DNA of 16,694 bases, from assembly GCA_016210825.1 (NCBI GenBank), contig JACQTM010000185.1, positions 1-16,694 on the forward strand. Reading direction: 5' to 3'. The position numbers and the translations under genes were made by a program. Source of the stretch: Hyphomicrobiales bacterium (GTDB taxonomy: Bacteria; Pseudomonadota; Alphaproteobacteria; Rhizobiales; Xanthobacteraceae). The notes under the pieces are model-generated. The model worked only from the letters and a program-made list of their open reading frames with translations. It was not told the DNA's origin and did no database searches. This document shows, piece after piece, positions 1-7,179 of this stretch; position 1 is the first letter of the stretch; the number at the start of each line of letters is the position of its first letter.

Positions 1-75
1 GCAGCCGGACAGAGCCTCGATCGCCTAGCCAATGTTGCGGCGGGCGTCGGCACGCAAATCGACGTTTCGACATAG
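1..75 (+). CDS. 3' end of an unidentified gene (partial, C-terminus only)
   Basis: Reading from base 1 in frame 1 gives 24 codons ending at TAG (73-75), with C-terminus GVGTQIDVST. The codons use G or C in the third position often, as in the rest of the window, which fits a real coding end rather than chance. The upstream part lies outside the window and the visible tail has no motif, so no function can be given. The next gene on this strand starts 66 bp downstream. It could also be a chance open stretch. Confidence 0.35.
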   Translation, partial: AAGQSLDRLANVAAGVGTQIDVST

Positions 76-141
76 ATCGGTAACCATCCGTTAGGCATTT
101 CGTTACCGGTTGCGCCTAGCTTTATCGGCAAGAGCCGGGCC

Positions 142-402
142 ATGCCAGTGATCGGACAAAAGCGGAATAAGTTTTTTCGAACGCTGACCGCGCGTGAAAA
201 CGCGGAAGTTTTTCGCGAGCGGCGCAAAGCGGCTCGTGAAAGATTTGAAAACCTCAGCGCAGCGGCGGATTCGGCTTTCGGGGCGGCTTTATCAAACCAA
301 ATCGCCGGGCGGGCCGAGATTATTGCCAGGATTGCCGCCAAAAGAGCTTTGGACGAGTTGCAGAAGAAGATCAGTCAGACGAAGGTCGACCTGAAAGCCT
401 AG
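142..402 (+). CDS. small hypothetical protein, basic and helical (86 aa)
   Basis: I do not recognise this family. The 86-residue product has no signal peptide, membrane segment or cysteine. It is rich in Arg, Lys, Glu and Ala and should be mostly alpha-helical: a basic N-terminus (QKRNKFFR), an Arg/Glu-rich stretch around residues 16-36, and a Lys-rich C-terminal helix (residues 67-86) that could form a short coiled coil. This composition could suit a nucleic-acid-binding or adaptor protein, but that is only inference. The ATG at 142 follows a weak purine stretch (AAGAGC, 130-135). The gene is convergent with tlpA, with 25 bp between the stop codons. The 5' half is visibly richer in A and T than the flanking genes. 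An antisense or chance ORF is possible but less likely, since nothing else occupies the locus. Confidence 0.6.
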   Translation: MPVIGQKRNKFFRTLTARENAEVFRERRKAARERFENLSAAADSAFGAALSNQIAGRAEIIARIAAKRALDELQKKISQTKVDLKA

Positions 403-427
403 CCGTTTTATCCCTTCGGCCGCAGAG

Positions 428-1096
428 TCACGGGGCAAGGGCCGCTTGGACAAGCCGAAATGCGTCGTCGCTCGCCCATTCAGCTGGCCCCGCTAAAGAT
501 GCAAGCTCACACCCCTGACGATCGACAAGGATAGTCGTCGGCATTCCGAAGGCGCGGCCGGCGACCTTGAGATCCTGGAAAATCTTCGCGGTCGGATCGG
601 CGTAATAAGTCAGTCCCGTGATGCCGACTTCGTTGAGCCAGGCCTTGGGCTTTGCCGGATCGCGGGTATCGATGTTGACGGCGACGACTTCGAAAGCGGG
701 TCCGCCCAGTTTCTTTTGCAGGGCATCGAGCGCCGGCATCTCCTTCCGGCACGGCACGCACCATGTAGCCCAGAGATTGAGCAAAACGACACGTCCCTTC
801 CATTCGGCGAGCGTGCGGTTGCGGCCGTCGGCATCCTGGAATGACAGGTTGGCGAGGCTCAGGGGCTTGGTCGAGGGCGCCATCGCCGCCACCTCCCCGC
901 GCGCCAGGGGCGAAATCCGCTTGGCCTCAGCAAGCGCCGGCCGGCAGACGGCGTCACCATCCGGATTGCGCGTGAGGGTGCCAATCCCGTATACCGCCGC
1001 GAGCCCGGCCGCGACCCCGACAATGCCGCCTATGAGAATCACGGCCAGCCGCATCTTGGCGAAGCGTCGTGCTGCTGCATCGGGTCGGGTATTCAT
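428..1096 (-). CDS. tlpA: TlpA-type membrane-anchored thiol:disulfide oxidoreductase
   Basis: Periplasm-facing thioredoxin-fold reductant. In Bradyrhizobium, TlpA reduces copper-centre assembly factors for aa3-type cytochrome oxidase. From the ATG at 1096 the product is 222 aa, close to the family length. A single N-terminal membrane anchor lies at about residues 15-40 and the thioredoxin domain at about 75-220. The active site is WCVPC (Cys113, Cys116), and the cis-proline loop is GMPTT (Pro186). Cys51 and Cys196 are 145 residues apart, which matches the extra structural disulfide I recall for Bradyrhizobium TlpA. The open frame continues upstream to 1306, but those codons lie antisense to argH and are not plausible protein. 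ATG 1054 (start of the anchor) is an alternative start; neither has a good ribosome binding site. The gene is divergent from argH with only 24 bp between start codons, so the two promoters must overlap coding sequence. Confidence 0.93.
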   Translation of the reverse strand: MNTRPDAAARRFAKMRLAVILIGGIVGVAAGLAAVYGIGTLTRNPDGDAVCRPALAEAKRISPLARGEVAAMAPSTKPLSLANLSFQDADGRNRTLAEWKGRVVLLNLWATWCVPCRKEMPALDALQKKLGGPAFEVVAVNIDTRDPAKPKAWLNEVGITGLTYYADPTAKIFQDLKVAGRAFGMPTTILVDRQGCELASLAGPAEWASDDAFRLVQAALAP

Positions 1097-1120
1097 CGTC
1101 GGCGGACCATCGGTGGTGTC

Positions 1121-2512
1121 ATGAGCAACAAAATGTGGGGCGGGCGGTTCACGTCGAGCCCCGACGCCATCATGGATGAGATCAACGCTTCCATTGACGT
1201 CGACCGGCATCTCTACGCGCAAGACATTGCCGCGAGCAAGGCGCATGCGGCGATGCTGGCCGCGCAAGGCATCATCACGGCGGAAGATGCCGCCAAGATC
1301 GCTCACGGTCTAGACACGATTCTGTTAGAGATCGAGAAGGGTACGTTCACATTCGACCGCGCCCTCGAAGACGTGCACATGAATGTCGAGAACCGGCTGA
1401 CGCAATTGATCGGCCCGGCGGCCGGCCGGCTGCACACCGCGCGCTCGCGCAACGATCAAGTCGCAACCGATTTCAAGCTCTGGATACGTGACGCCATCGA
1501 CCGGATCGACAAGGCACTCGCGGCATACCAGCGAGCACTCGCCGAGAAGGCGGTGGACCATGCCGCCACCGTGATGCCTGGCTTCACCCACTTGCAGACG
1601 GCGCAGCCGGTTACGTTCGGTCATCATCTTTTGGCATATGTCGAAATGGCGGCGCGTGACCGCGGTCGCCTTGCCGACGCGCGCAGACGGCTCAACGAAT
1701 CGCCGCTCGGCAGCGCGGCACTTGCCGGCACGTCTTTTCCGCTCGATCGCGAAAAGACAGCGCACGCGCTCGGCTTCGACCGGCCGGCGGCGAATTCGCT
1801 CGACGCGGTGTCCGACCGGGATTTTGTCCTCGAGACGCTCGCGGCGGCGGCAATCACCGCCGTGCACCTGTCACGTTTCGCCGAAGAAATCGTGATCTGG
1901 ACTTCGCCGCTCGCGGCCCTCGTGCGGCTCTCGGACAAGTTCACCACCGGCTCCTCGATCATGCCGCAAAAGCGCAACCCCGACGCCGCCGAATTGGTGC
2001 GCGCCAAGGTCGGCCGCATCATCGGCGCATTGTCGGCATTGCTTATTGTCATGAAGGGATTGCCGCTCGCCTATCAGAAAGACATGCAAGAGGACAAGGA
2101 AGGGGCAATGGACGCACTCGCCACGCTCGCGTTGTCGATCGCGGCGATGACCGGGATGGTCCGCGATATGACGCCGGACACGGCGCGCATGAAGAAAGCC
2201 GCCGGTGAGGGCTATTCCACCGCGACCGATCTCGCCGACTGGCTGGTGCGAAATCTCAATATGCCGTTCCGGGACGCGCACAGAATCACAGGCAATATCG
2301 TCGCCAAGGCCACGGAAGCCGGAACACCGCTTCATCGTATGCCGCTCGCGGCAATGCAGGCCATCGAGCCGCGCATCACCGACGGCGTCTTCGAGGTTCT
2401 ATCGGTCGACCGCTCGGTGAAAAGCCGCACTAGCCTCGGCGGCACCGCTCCGAAAAATGTGCGAGCCGCGGCAAAAAAATGGTTGCGCAAGCTCGAAAAT
2501 GAGGGCGGTTGA
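1121..2512 (+). CDS. argH: Argininosuccinate lyase
   Basis: Cytosolic last step of arginine biosynthesis: argininosuccinate to arginine plus fumarate. The 463-aa product is the usual family length and a member of the fumarase/aspartase superfamily. The superfamily signature GSSIMPQKRNPD is at residues 277-288, carrying the flexible-loop serine used as catalytic acid or base. The conserved MPGFTHLQ motif places the catalytic-site histidine at residue 157. The N-terminus (SNKMWGGRF) is typical of ArgH. The ATG at 1121 is preceded by a weak GGTGGT. Downstream, lptM and lysA follow on the same strand with gaps of 81 and 7 bp, so the three are probably co-transcribed. Long open frames on the other strand (for example 1325-1867) are codon-bias shadows. 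Confidence 0.98.
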   Translation: MSNKMWGGRFTSSPDAIMDEINASIDVDRHLYAQDIAASKAHAAMLAAQGIITAEDAAKIAHGLDTILLEIEKGTFTFDRALEDVHMNVENRLTQLIGPAAGRLHTARSRNDQVATDFKLWIRDAIDRIDKALAAYQRALAEKAVDHAATVMPGFTHLQTAQPVTFGHHLLAYVEMAARDRGRLADARRRLNESPLGSAALAGTSFPLDREKTAHALGFDRPAANSLDAVSDRDFVLETLAAAAITAVHLSRFAEEIVIWTSPLAALVRLSDKFTTGSSIMPQKRNPDAAELVRAKVGRIIGALSALLIVMKGLPLAYQKDMQEDKEGAMDALATLALSIAAMTGMVRDMTPDTARMKKAAGEGYSTATDLADWLVRNLNMPFRDAHRITGNIVAKATEAGTPLHRMPLAAMQAIEPRITDGVFEVLSVDRSVKSRTSLGGTAPKNVRAAAKKWLRKLENEGG

Positions 2513-2593
2513 CCGTCCTGCAACAACGCTTTGCCATTGTCTCGCCTCTTCGCCGCGATCTGCTATGGTGGCCTCGATTTAAGGAGATTGTCC

Positions 2594-2845
2594 GTGTCCT
2601 TGTCCCGCGACCGCCTCGTTACGCGTATCACCGTCGCCGGCGTGCTTGCGATCGCGCTCGTCCTCGCGGCGTGCGGGCGCAAGAGCGGACTCGATTTACC
2701 GCCCTCGGCGTCGGTCGCGGAGCCGGCCGCCGCCGCGCCGTCGGATCAATCTCAAATTTCGCCAGACGGATGGGGCCCCGACGGCCGGCCCGTTGCGCCC
2801 AAAGGAGCCAGCCGGCGCACCCCCCTCGACTGGCTGATCGACTGA
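2594..2845 (+). CDS. lptM: LptM-like small outer-membrane lipoprotein
   Basis: An 83-aa lipoprotein. From the GTG at 2594 the N-terminus is a signal peptide with a hydrophobic core (ITVAGVLAIALVLAAC) and a lipobox LAAC; Cys27 is the predicted lipidated residue. The mature protein starts CGRKSGLDLPP, like the CG(R/Q)KGPLxLP signature of LptM (YifL), which in E. coli helps the LptDE LPS translocon mature. The rest is short, Pro/Ala-rich and probably disordered. The start is well supported: AAGGAG at 2581-2586, 7 nt before GTG. An ATG in the same frame at 2531 would add 21 residues ahead of the signal peptide and lacks this site. The gene sits between argH and lysA, the position I recall in many alphaproteobacteria. 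The outer-membrane assembly role is inferred from the enterobacterial homologue. Confidence 0.85.
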   Translation: MSLSRDRLVTRITVAGVLAIALVLAACGRKSGLDLPPSASVAEPAAAAPSDQSQISPDGWGPDGRPVAPKGASRRTPLDWLID

Positions 2846-2852
2846 CGCCTCG

Positions 2853-4130
2853 ATGCATCATTTCGCTTATCGCAACGGCGTGCTGCACGCCGAAGCGGTG
2901 AATCTGACCGATCTCGCGGCCGCCGTTGGCACGCCGTGCTATTGCTATGCCACCGCGACATTGGAGCGTCACTATCGCGTCTTCGCCGACGCTTTTGCCG
3001 GCGTGCCGTCGCTGATCTGCTACGCGGTCAAGGCCAATTCCAACCAGGCGGTGATCGCGACATTGGCAAAGCTTGGCGCCGGCGCCGATGTTGTCTCCGA
3101 GGGCGAGCTTAAGCGCGCTCGCGCCGCGGGCGTGCCCGCGAGCAAAATCATGTTCTCCGGCAATGGCAAGACCGAGCGCGAGCTTGCGCTCGCCGTCGAC
3201 GAAGATATTTTTTGTGTCAACGTCGAATCGGAGGCCGAGCTCGACATGCTCTCCTCCATTGCGGCCGCCAAGCGACGCAAGGTGAACGTTTCGTTGCGCG
3301 TTAATCCCGACATCGACGCCAGGACGCACCGCAAGATCGCGACCGGCAAGGCCGAGAACAAATTCGGCATTCCGATCAGCCGCGCGCGCGAAGTCTATAC
3401 CCATGCCGCGAAGCTGCCTGGCGTGAAGGCCGCAGGCGTGGACATGCATATCGGCAGTCAGATCACCGCGCTGCAACCCTTCGATGATGCCTTCGCATTG
3501 CTCACCGGGTTCGTCCGCCAATTGCGCGCGGATGGCCATACCATCGATCACGTCGATCTTGGCGGCGGTCTCGGCATTCCCTATCGCGACGACAATGAGC
3601 CGCCGCCGCATCCGGAAGCGTATGCGGAGGTGGTTAAGCGTGCCACCCGCGGGCTCGATTGCACGCTCATCTTCGAGCCCGGCCGCCTCATCGCCGGCAA
3701 TGCTGGAATTCTATTGACGCGCGTACTTTACGTTAAACGCGGCGAGGCCAAAACTTTCGTCATTGTGGACGCGGCGATGAACGATCTCGTCCGACCGACC
3801 CTTTACGATGCGCACCATGAAATCTGGCCGGTGGCGCAACCAAACGCCGACGCCAAGCGTTTTGTCGCCGATGTTGTCGGCCCAATTTGCGAGACCGGAG
3901 ATTTCCTAGCGCTCGATCGCGATATGCCGGAATGCGAGCCTGGTGATCTGCTTGCGATCATGTCTGCTGGCGCGTACGGCGCGGTTCAAGCCGGCACTTA
4001 CAACACCCGGCCACTGGCGCCGGAAGTGCTGGTCCGCGATCGCGAATGGGCGCTGATTCGCCCCCGCCTCGAAGTGGACGCATTGATAGCGCTCGATCGG
4101 CTGCCAGATTGGTTGAAATCGCCGGCCTGA
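2853..4130 (+). CDS. lysA: Diaminopimelate decarboxylase
   Basis: Cytosolic PLP enzyme of fold type III that decarboxylates meso-diaminopimelate to L-lysine. The 425-aa product is full length. The TIM-barrel domain carries the PLP lysine in YAVKAN (Lys60), HIGSQI (His199), the phosphate-binding GGGLGIPY (from Gly237) and EPGR (275-278). The C-terminal beta-sandwich domain has GPICETGD, with Cys346 and Glu347 supplied across the dimer interface. The product ends LPDWLKSPA. The ATG at 2853 is 7 bp after the lptM stop with no strong ribosome binding site, so translation is probably coupled to lptM. No dap genes are adjacent, so lysA is controlled here with argH rather than with the rest of the lysine pathway. 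All catalytic motifs are intact. Confidence 0.98.
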   Translation: MHHFAYRNGVLHAEAVNLTDLAAAVGTPCYCYATATLERHYRVFADAFAGVPSLICYAVKANSNQAVIATLAKLGAGADVVSEGELKRARAAGVPASKIMFSGNGKTERELALAVDEDIFCVNVESEAELDMLSSIAAAKRRKVNVSLRVNPDIDARTHRKIATGKAENKFGIPISRAREVYTHAAKLPGVKAAGVDMHIGSQITALQPFDDAFALLTGFVRQLRADGHTIDHVDLGGGLGIPYRDDNEPPPHPEAYAEVVKRATRGLDCTLIFEPGRLIAGNAGILLTRVLYVKRGEAKTFVIVDAAMNDLVRPTLYDAHHEIWPVAQPNADAKRFVADVVGPICETGDFLALDRDMPECEPGDLLAIMSAGAYGAVQAGTYNTRPLAPEVLVRDREWALIRPRLEVDALIALDRLPDWLKSPA

Positions 4131-4181
4131 GGCGCTCCGGACTGACGGTGCGACCCGGATGTTGCGAATAAAGCGGCGTGG

Positions 4182-4187
4182 TACAAT
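4182..4187 (+). promoter_or_regulatory. possible -10 element (TACAAT) ahead of the DUF4175 gene
   Basis: The 98-bp gap between lysA and the DUF4175 gene contains TACAAT, one mismatch from the consensus -10 hexamer. A TTGCGA lies upstream at 4162-4167, but the 14-bp spacer is shorter than the usual 16-18, so the -35 match is poor. If the element is used, transcription would begin near 4193. That would exclude the in-frame GTG at 4178 as a start codon and leave a leader of about 35 nt before TTG 4229. This is based on sequence match only. Confidence 0.2.
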
Positions 4188-4228
4188 GTTTGCTTGAGAT
4201 GCAGAGATTCTGTCAGCCGGAGAGGTCT

Positions 4229-6790
4229 TTGACCGGTCAGCCGATGTCAAGTTCCGAGACCCAGCAGTTTTCTAATCGCGGTGGCGAGGTGCTTGAGCGC
4301 GCGCTTCATCGCGCCCGCTGGAGCATCCTTTGGGAACGGCTGTGGCCGCCGGTCCTCGCGCTCGCAACGCTCGCAGGCCTGTTTCTCGGTTTGTCCTGGC
4401 TCGGTCTGTGGCTGTTGCTCCCGGCGGCTGGCCGTATTGCTGGGCTCTTGCTCTTCGCTGCCGCAGCGGGCGCCGCCGCCTTCCCATTGATATTTGTGCG
4501 CTTCCCCACGCACCACGATGCACTGCGGCGCCTCGACCGCGGCAGCGGATTGGCGCATCGCCCGGCCACCGCCATCGTCGACAAAATTGCAGCGGGTCCG
4601 AACGACCCGATGTCGGTTGCGTTGTGGCGCACACATGTAAATCGGGTGATTGCGCTTGCGCGCCATCTCAAATCCGGATGGCCCGCGCCGCGCGTCGATC
4701 TGCGCGATCCTTATGCGTTACGCGCGCTCGTACTCGTGCTGGCGGTTGCGACCTTCTTCTACGCCGGCGGCGATCGCGGCCGGCGGATCGCCACAGCTTT
4801 CGATTGGAGCGGTGTCGTGCCGACGCTCAATTATCGCGTCGATGCTTGGGTGACGCCACCAGCCTATACGGCGCGGCCGCCACTGATCCTGCCAGGTTTG
4901 CGGCCGGGGGAAGCGGCACGCGCGCAACCGGTCGCCGCCGTACCCGTCGGCAGCGTCCTCGTTATTCGCGGCACCGGAACACGTGACCTCGATGTTGCGG
5001 TCAAGGGCGGATTACGCGAGGAAAAGAACGAAGGTCTAACTAAAGTGCCGTCCGGTACCCATGAGCGCCGATATGTTATCGATGATCGAGGTGAGGCTGC
5101 GCTACGCGGTTATGGCGGCGAAGGCATCGCATGGTCCTTTACTGCGATTCCGGATCGTGCACCGAAAATCGAACTTGCCAAGGATCCCGAACCGCAAGGA
5201 CGTGGTGCACTGCAATTCGTTTACACCGTCGAAGACGATTACGGCGTGGTCGAAGCACAAGCAATTTTCACGCTCAGGAAGAATGATAGTGTCGACGGCA
5301 AGACAGTGCGGCCGCTCTTCGGTTCACCCGATTTCAACCTGTCGCTGCCGCAACAGCGCACTCGCAACGGCGTCGGCCAGATCGTTAAGGATCTGAGCGA
5401 TCATCCTTGGGCCGGTGTCGATGTCGTACTCACCCTCGTCGCCCATGACGAGGCTGGGCAGGAAGGCCGGTCATCGCCGTTTGAAATGCGCCTGCCGGAG
5501 CGGACCTTCGTCAAGCCTCTGGCGCGCGCCTTGATCGAGCAGCGGCGAAATCTCGCGCTCGATGCCGAGGCAGCACCACGGGTCCTCGCCGCCCTCGATG
5601 CGCTTTCAATCGCGCCGGAGCGGTTCACGCCCGAAGCCAGCATTTATCTCGGACTGCGCGCGATCTATTGGCAATTAACCCGCGCGAAAACCGACGACGC
5701 CCTGCGTGATGTCGTCGCCCGGTTGTGGTCAATGGCGGTCACGATCGAGGACGGCAATGTATCCGACGCGGAAGCTGCCTTGCGCGCGGCTCAGGAAGCC
5801 CTGCGCCAGGCGTTGGAGCGCGGCGCGAGCGAGGAGGAAATCAAGCGCCTCACGGATGAATTACGCGCGGCGCTCGACAAATTCCTGCAGGCGCTCGCAG
5901 AAGAGCTGCGCAAGAACCCGCAAAAGCTCGCTCGCCCGCTCGATCAGAACACCCGCAATATTCGCCCGCAGGATCTCAAGAATATGATCGACCGGCTGGA
6001 AACCCTGGCGCGGTCGGGCGCCAAGGATGCCGCGCGGCGGTTGCTCGACGAACTGCGATCGATCCTGGAAAACTTGCAGACGGCGCGTCCCGGCGGCATG
6101 CCCGGCGAGGACGACGACGACATGATGTCGGCGCTCGACGAACTCGGCAACATGATTCGCCGCCAGCAGCAATTGCGCGACCGTACATTCCGTCAAGGCC
6201 AGGACATGCGCCGCGAGCGCCAGCGCGGTCAGCAGGGACAGCGCGGGCAGGATGGCCAGCAAGGTCAGAATTTCGGCGAGTTGCGCCAAGATCAGCAGGC
6301 CTTGCGCGACCAGCTCAACAAGCTGCTCGAGGAATTGCGCAAGCGCGGCCTTGGCCAGGATCAAGGCGGGGGCGAGCAAGGCCAGAACGAAATGAAATCG
6401 CTTGGTCGCGCTGGCGAAGCCATGGGCGACGCCGAGGGATCGCTCGGCGAAGGCAATGCCGAGGGTGCCGTCGACGCGCAAGGTCGCGCGCTCGAAGCCC
6501 TGCGCAAGGGCGCGCAGGGTCTTGCCCAATCCATGCAGCAGCCGGGCATGGGCCCGGGCCCGGGCCAGCCCGGCCGTACCGGTCCCGCGCGCGCGCAGCA
6601 AGAGACCGATCCGCTCGGCCGGCCACTGCGCGGCCGCGATTACGGGGACGACGTTACGGTGAAAGTGCCGGGTGAGATTGACGTACAGCGCGCGCGCCGC
6701 ATTCTTGAGGAATTGCGCCGCCGCTTTGGCGACACCATGCGCCCGCAACTCGAACTCGATTATATCGAGCGGCTTCTACGCGATTTCTAA
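4229..6790 (+). CDS. TIGR02302/DUF4175 family membrane protein
   Basis: Large alphaproteobacterial membrane protein of unknown function (DUF4175). With the TTG start at 4229 it has 853 aa. Two hydrophobic segments (about residues 39-63 and 69-90) and a third (about 163-179) are followed by a long, probably extracytoplasmic, region. Residues about 500-640 are Leu/Glu/Arg/Ala-rich and likely coiled coil. About 660-725 is a Gln/Gly-rich low-complexity stretch with repeated GQ units. The C-terminus (RRILEELRRRFGDTMRP through ELDYIERLLRDF) is the family's conserved tail. Start choice: GGAGAGG at 4219-4225 suits TTG 4229, which gives an N-terminus MTGQP. ATG 4244 is too far from that site, and GTG 4178 overlaps a possible promoter and has no site. 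The gene faces cpdR with 3 bp between stop codons. The Gln/Gly-rich region also creates a long antisense open frame (5861-6748) that I do not consider real. Confidence 0.85.
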   Translation: MTGQPMSSSETQQFSNRGGEVLERALHRARWSILWERLWPPVLALATLAGLFLGLSWLGLWLLLPAAGRIAGLLLFAAAAGAAAFPLIFVRFPTHHDALRRLDRGSGLAHRPATAIVDKIAAGPNDPMSVALWRTHVNRVIALARHLKSGWPAPRVDLRDPYALRALVLVLAVATFFYAGGDRGRRIATAFDWSGVVPTLNYRVDAWVTPPAYTARPPLILPGLRPGEAARAQPVAAVPVGSVLVIRGTGTRDLDVAVKGGLREEKNEGLTKVPSGTHERRYVIDDRGEAALRGYGGEGIAWSFTAIPDRAPKIELAKDPEPQGRGALQFVYTVEDDYGVVEAQAIFTLRKNDSVDGKTVRPLFGSPDFNLSLPQQRTRNGVGQIVKDLSDHPWAGVDVVLTLVAHDEAGQEGRSSPFEMRLPERTFVKPLARALIEQRRNLALDAEAAPRVLAALDALSIAPERFTPEASIYLGLRAIYWQLTRAKTDDALRDVVARLWSMAVTIEDGNVSDAEAALRAAQEALRQALERGASEEEIKRLTDELRAALDKFLQALAEELRKNPQKLARPLDQNTRNIRPQDLKNMIDRLETLARSGAKDAARRLLDELRSILENLQTARPGGMPGEDDDDMMSALDELGNMIRRQQQLRDRTFRQGQDMRRERQRGQQGQRGQDGQQGQNFGELRQDQQALRDQLNKLLEELRKRGLGQDQGGGEQGQNEMKSLGRAGEAMGDAEGSLGEGNAEGAVDAQGRALEALRKGAQGLAQSMQQPGMGPGPGQPGRTGPARAQQETDPLGRPLRGRDYGDDVTVKVPGEIDVQRARRILEELRRRFGDTMRPQLELDYIERLLRDF

Positions 6791-6793
6791 GGT

Positions 6794-7171
6794 TCAGTGC
6801 CGCGTCGGCATCGTAAGCGCGCCCGCGACCACGGAACGAATATCGGCCAGTGAAAACGGCTTGGTAATGACGTCGTGGACCAGCGCGTTGAGCCCATGCG
6901 CGCGTTCGCGTTGATCGGCGAACCCGGTCATCAGCAAAATGATGAGATTTGGATGATCGCGGCCCGCGGCCAGCGCCAGCGCGATTCCATCCATCACCGG
7001 CATCTGGATGTCGGTCAGTAGCAGATCGAAGCAGCCCTTGTCGCGACCGAGCACCTCCAGCGCTTCGGCACCATCGCCGCTTGAGATGACCTCATGGCCG
7101 TCTTGCGTCAGCGCGCGAACGATCAGCGCCCGGATCGATTCTTCGTCTTCGGCGAGCAGGATGCGTGCCAT
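6794..7171 (-). CDS. cpdR: CpdR-type single-domain response regulator
   Basis: A 125-aa stand-alone receiver domain. In Caulobacter and Sinorhizobium, unphosphorylated CpdR primes ClpXP to degrade cell-cycle substrates and affects CtrA turnover; phosphorylation through the CckA-ChpT relay turns it off. The product has the acidic pocket at residues 8-10 (EDE), phosphoacceptor Asp54 in LLTDIQMP, Thr82 in LLMTGFADQRERA and Lys104 in ITKPFSLADIR. The segment MPVMDGIALALAAGRD and the tail LVHDVITKPFSLADIR look like CpdR specifically rather than generic CheY. There is no output domain. It is second in an operon with the zinc-ribbon gene, 8 bp downstream of that gene's stop. The stop codon lies 3 bp from that of the convergent DUF4175 gene, leaving no room for a separate terminator. 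The CpdR assignment is by sequence resemblance; the receiver domain itself is certain. Confidence 0.88.
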   Translation of the reverse strand: MARILLAEDEESIRALIVRALTQDGHEVISSGDGAEALEVLGRDKGCFDLLLTDIQMPVMDGIALALAAGRDHPNLIILLMTGFADQRERAHGLNALVHDVITKPFSLADIRSVVAGALTMPTRH

Positions 7172-7179
7172 GATTTCAC

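Noticed and set aside
1097..1306. N-terminal extension of the tlpA frame (70 codons)
   Set aside because: It overlaps the argH 5' end antisense; TlpA proteins begin shortly before the membrane anchor, consistent with ATG 1096.
2628..3611. 327-codon open frame antisense to lptM and lysA
   Set aside because: It opposes lysA with all catalytic motifs intact and has no recognisable domain.
6195..6385. DNA tandem repeat or CRISPR-like array in the GQ-rich region
   Set aside because: The CAAGGCCAG-like units are irregular in spacing and sequence and follow the reading frame of the protein; there are no constant repeats or spacers.
6549..6570. GGGCCC/CCCGGG tandem palindromes as a regulatory element
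   Set aside because: They encode a Gly-Pro repeat (GPGPG) inside the DUF4175 protein and arise from low-complexity coding sequence.
5861..6748. 295-codon Leu/Ala-rich open frame antisense to the DUF4175 gene
   Set aside because: Its hydrophobic appearance comes from reading the Gln/Gly/Glu/Arg codons of the coiled-coil and GQ-rich region backwards. The sense strand carries the conserved family tail.
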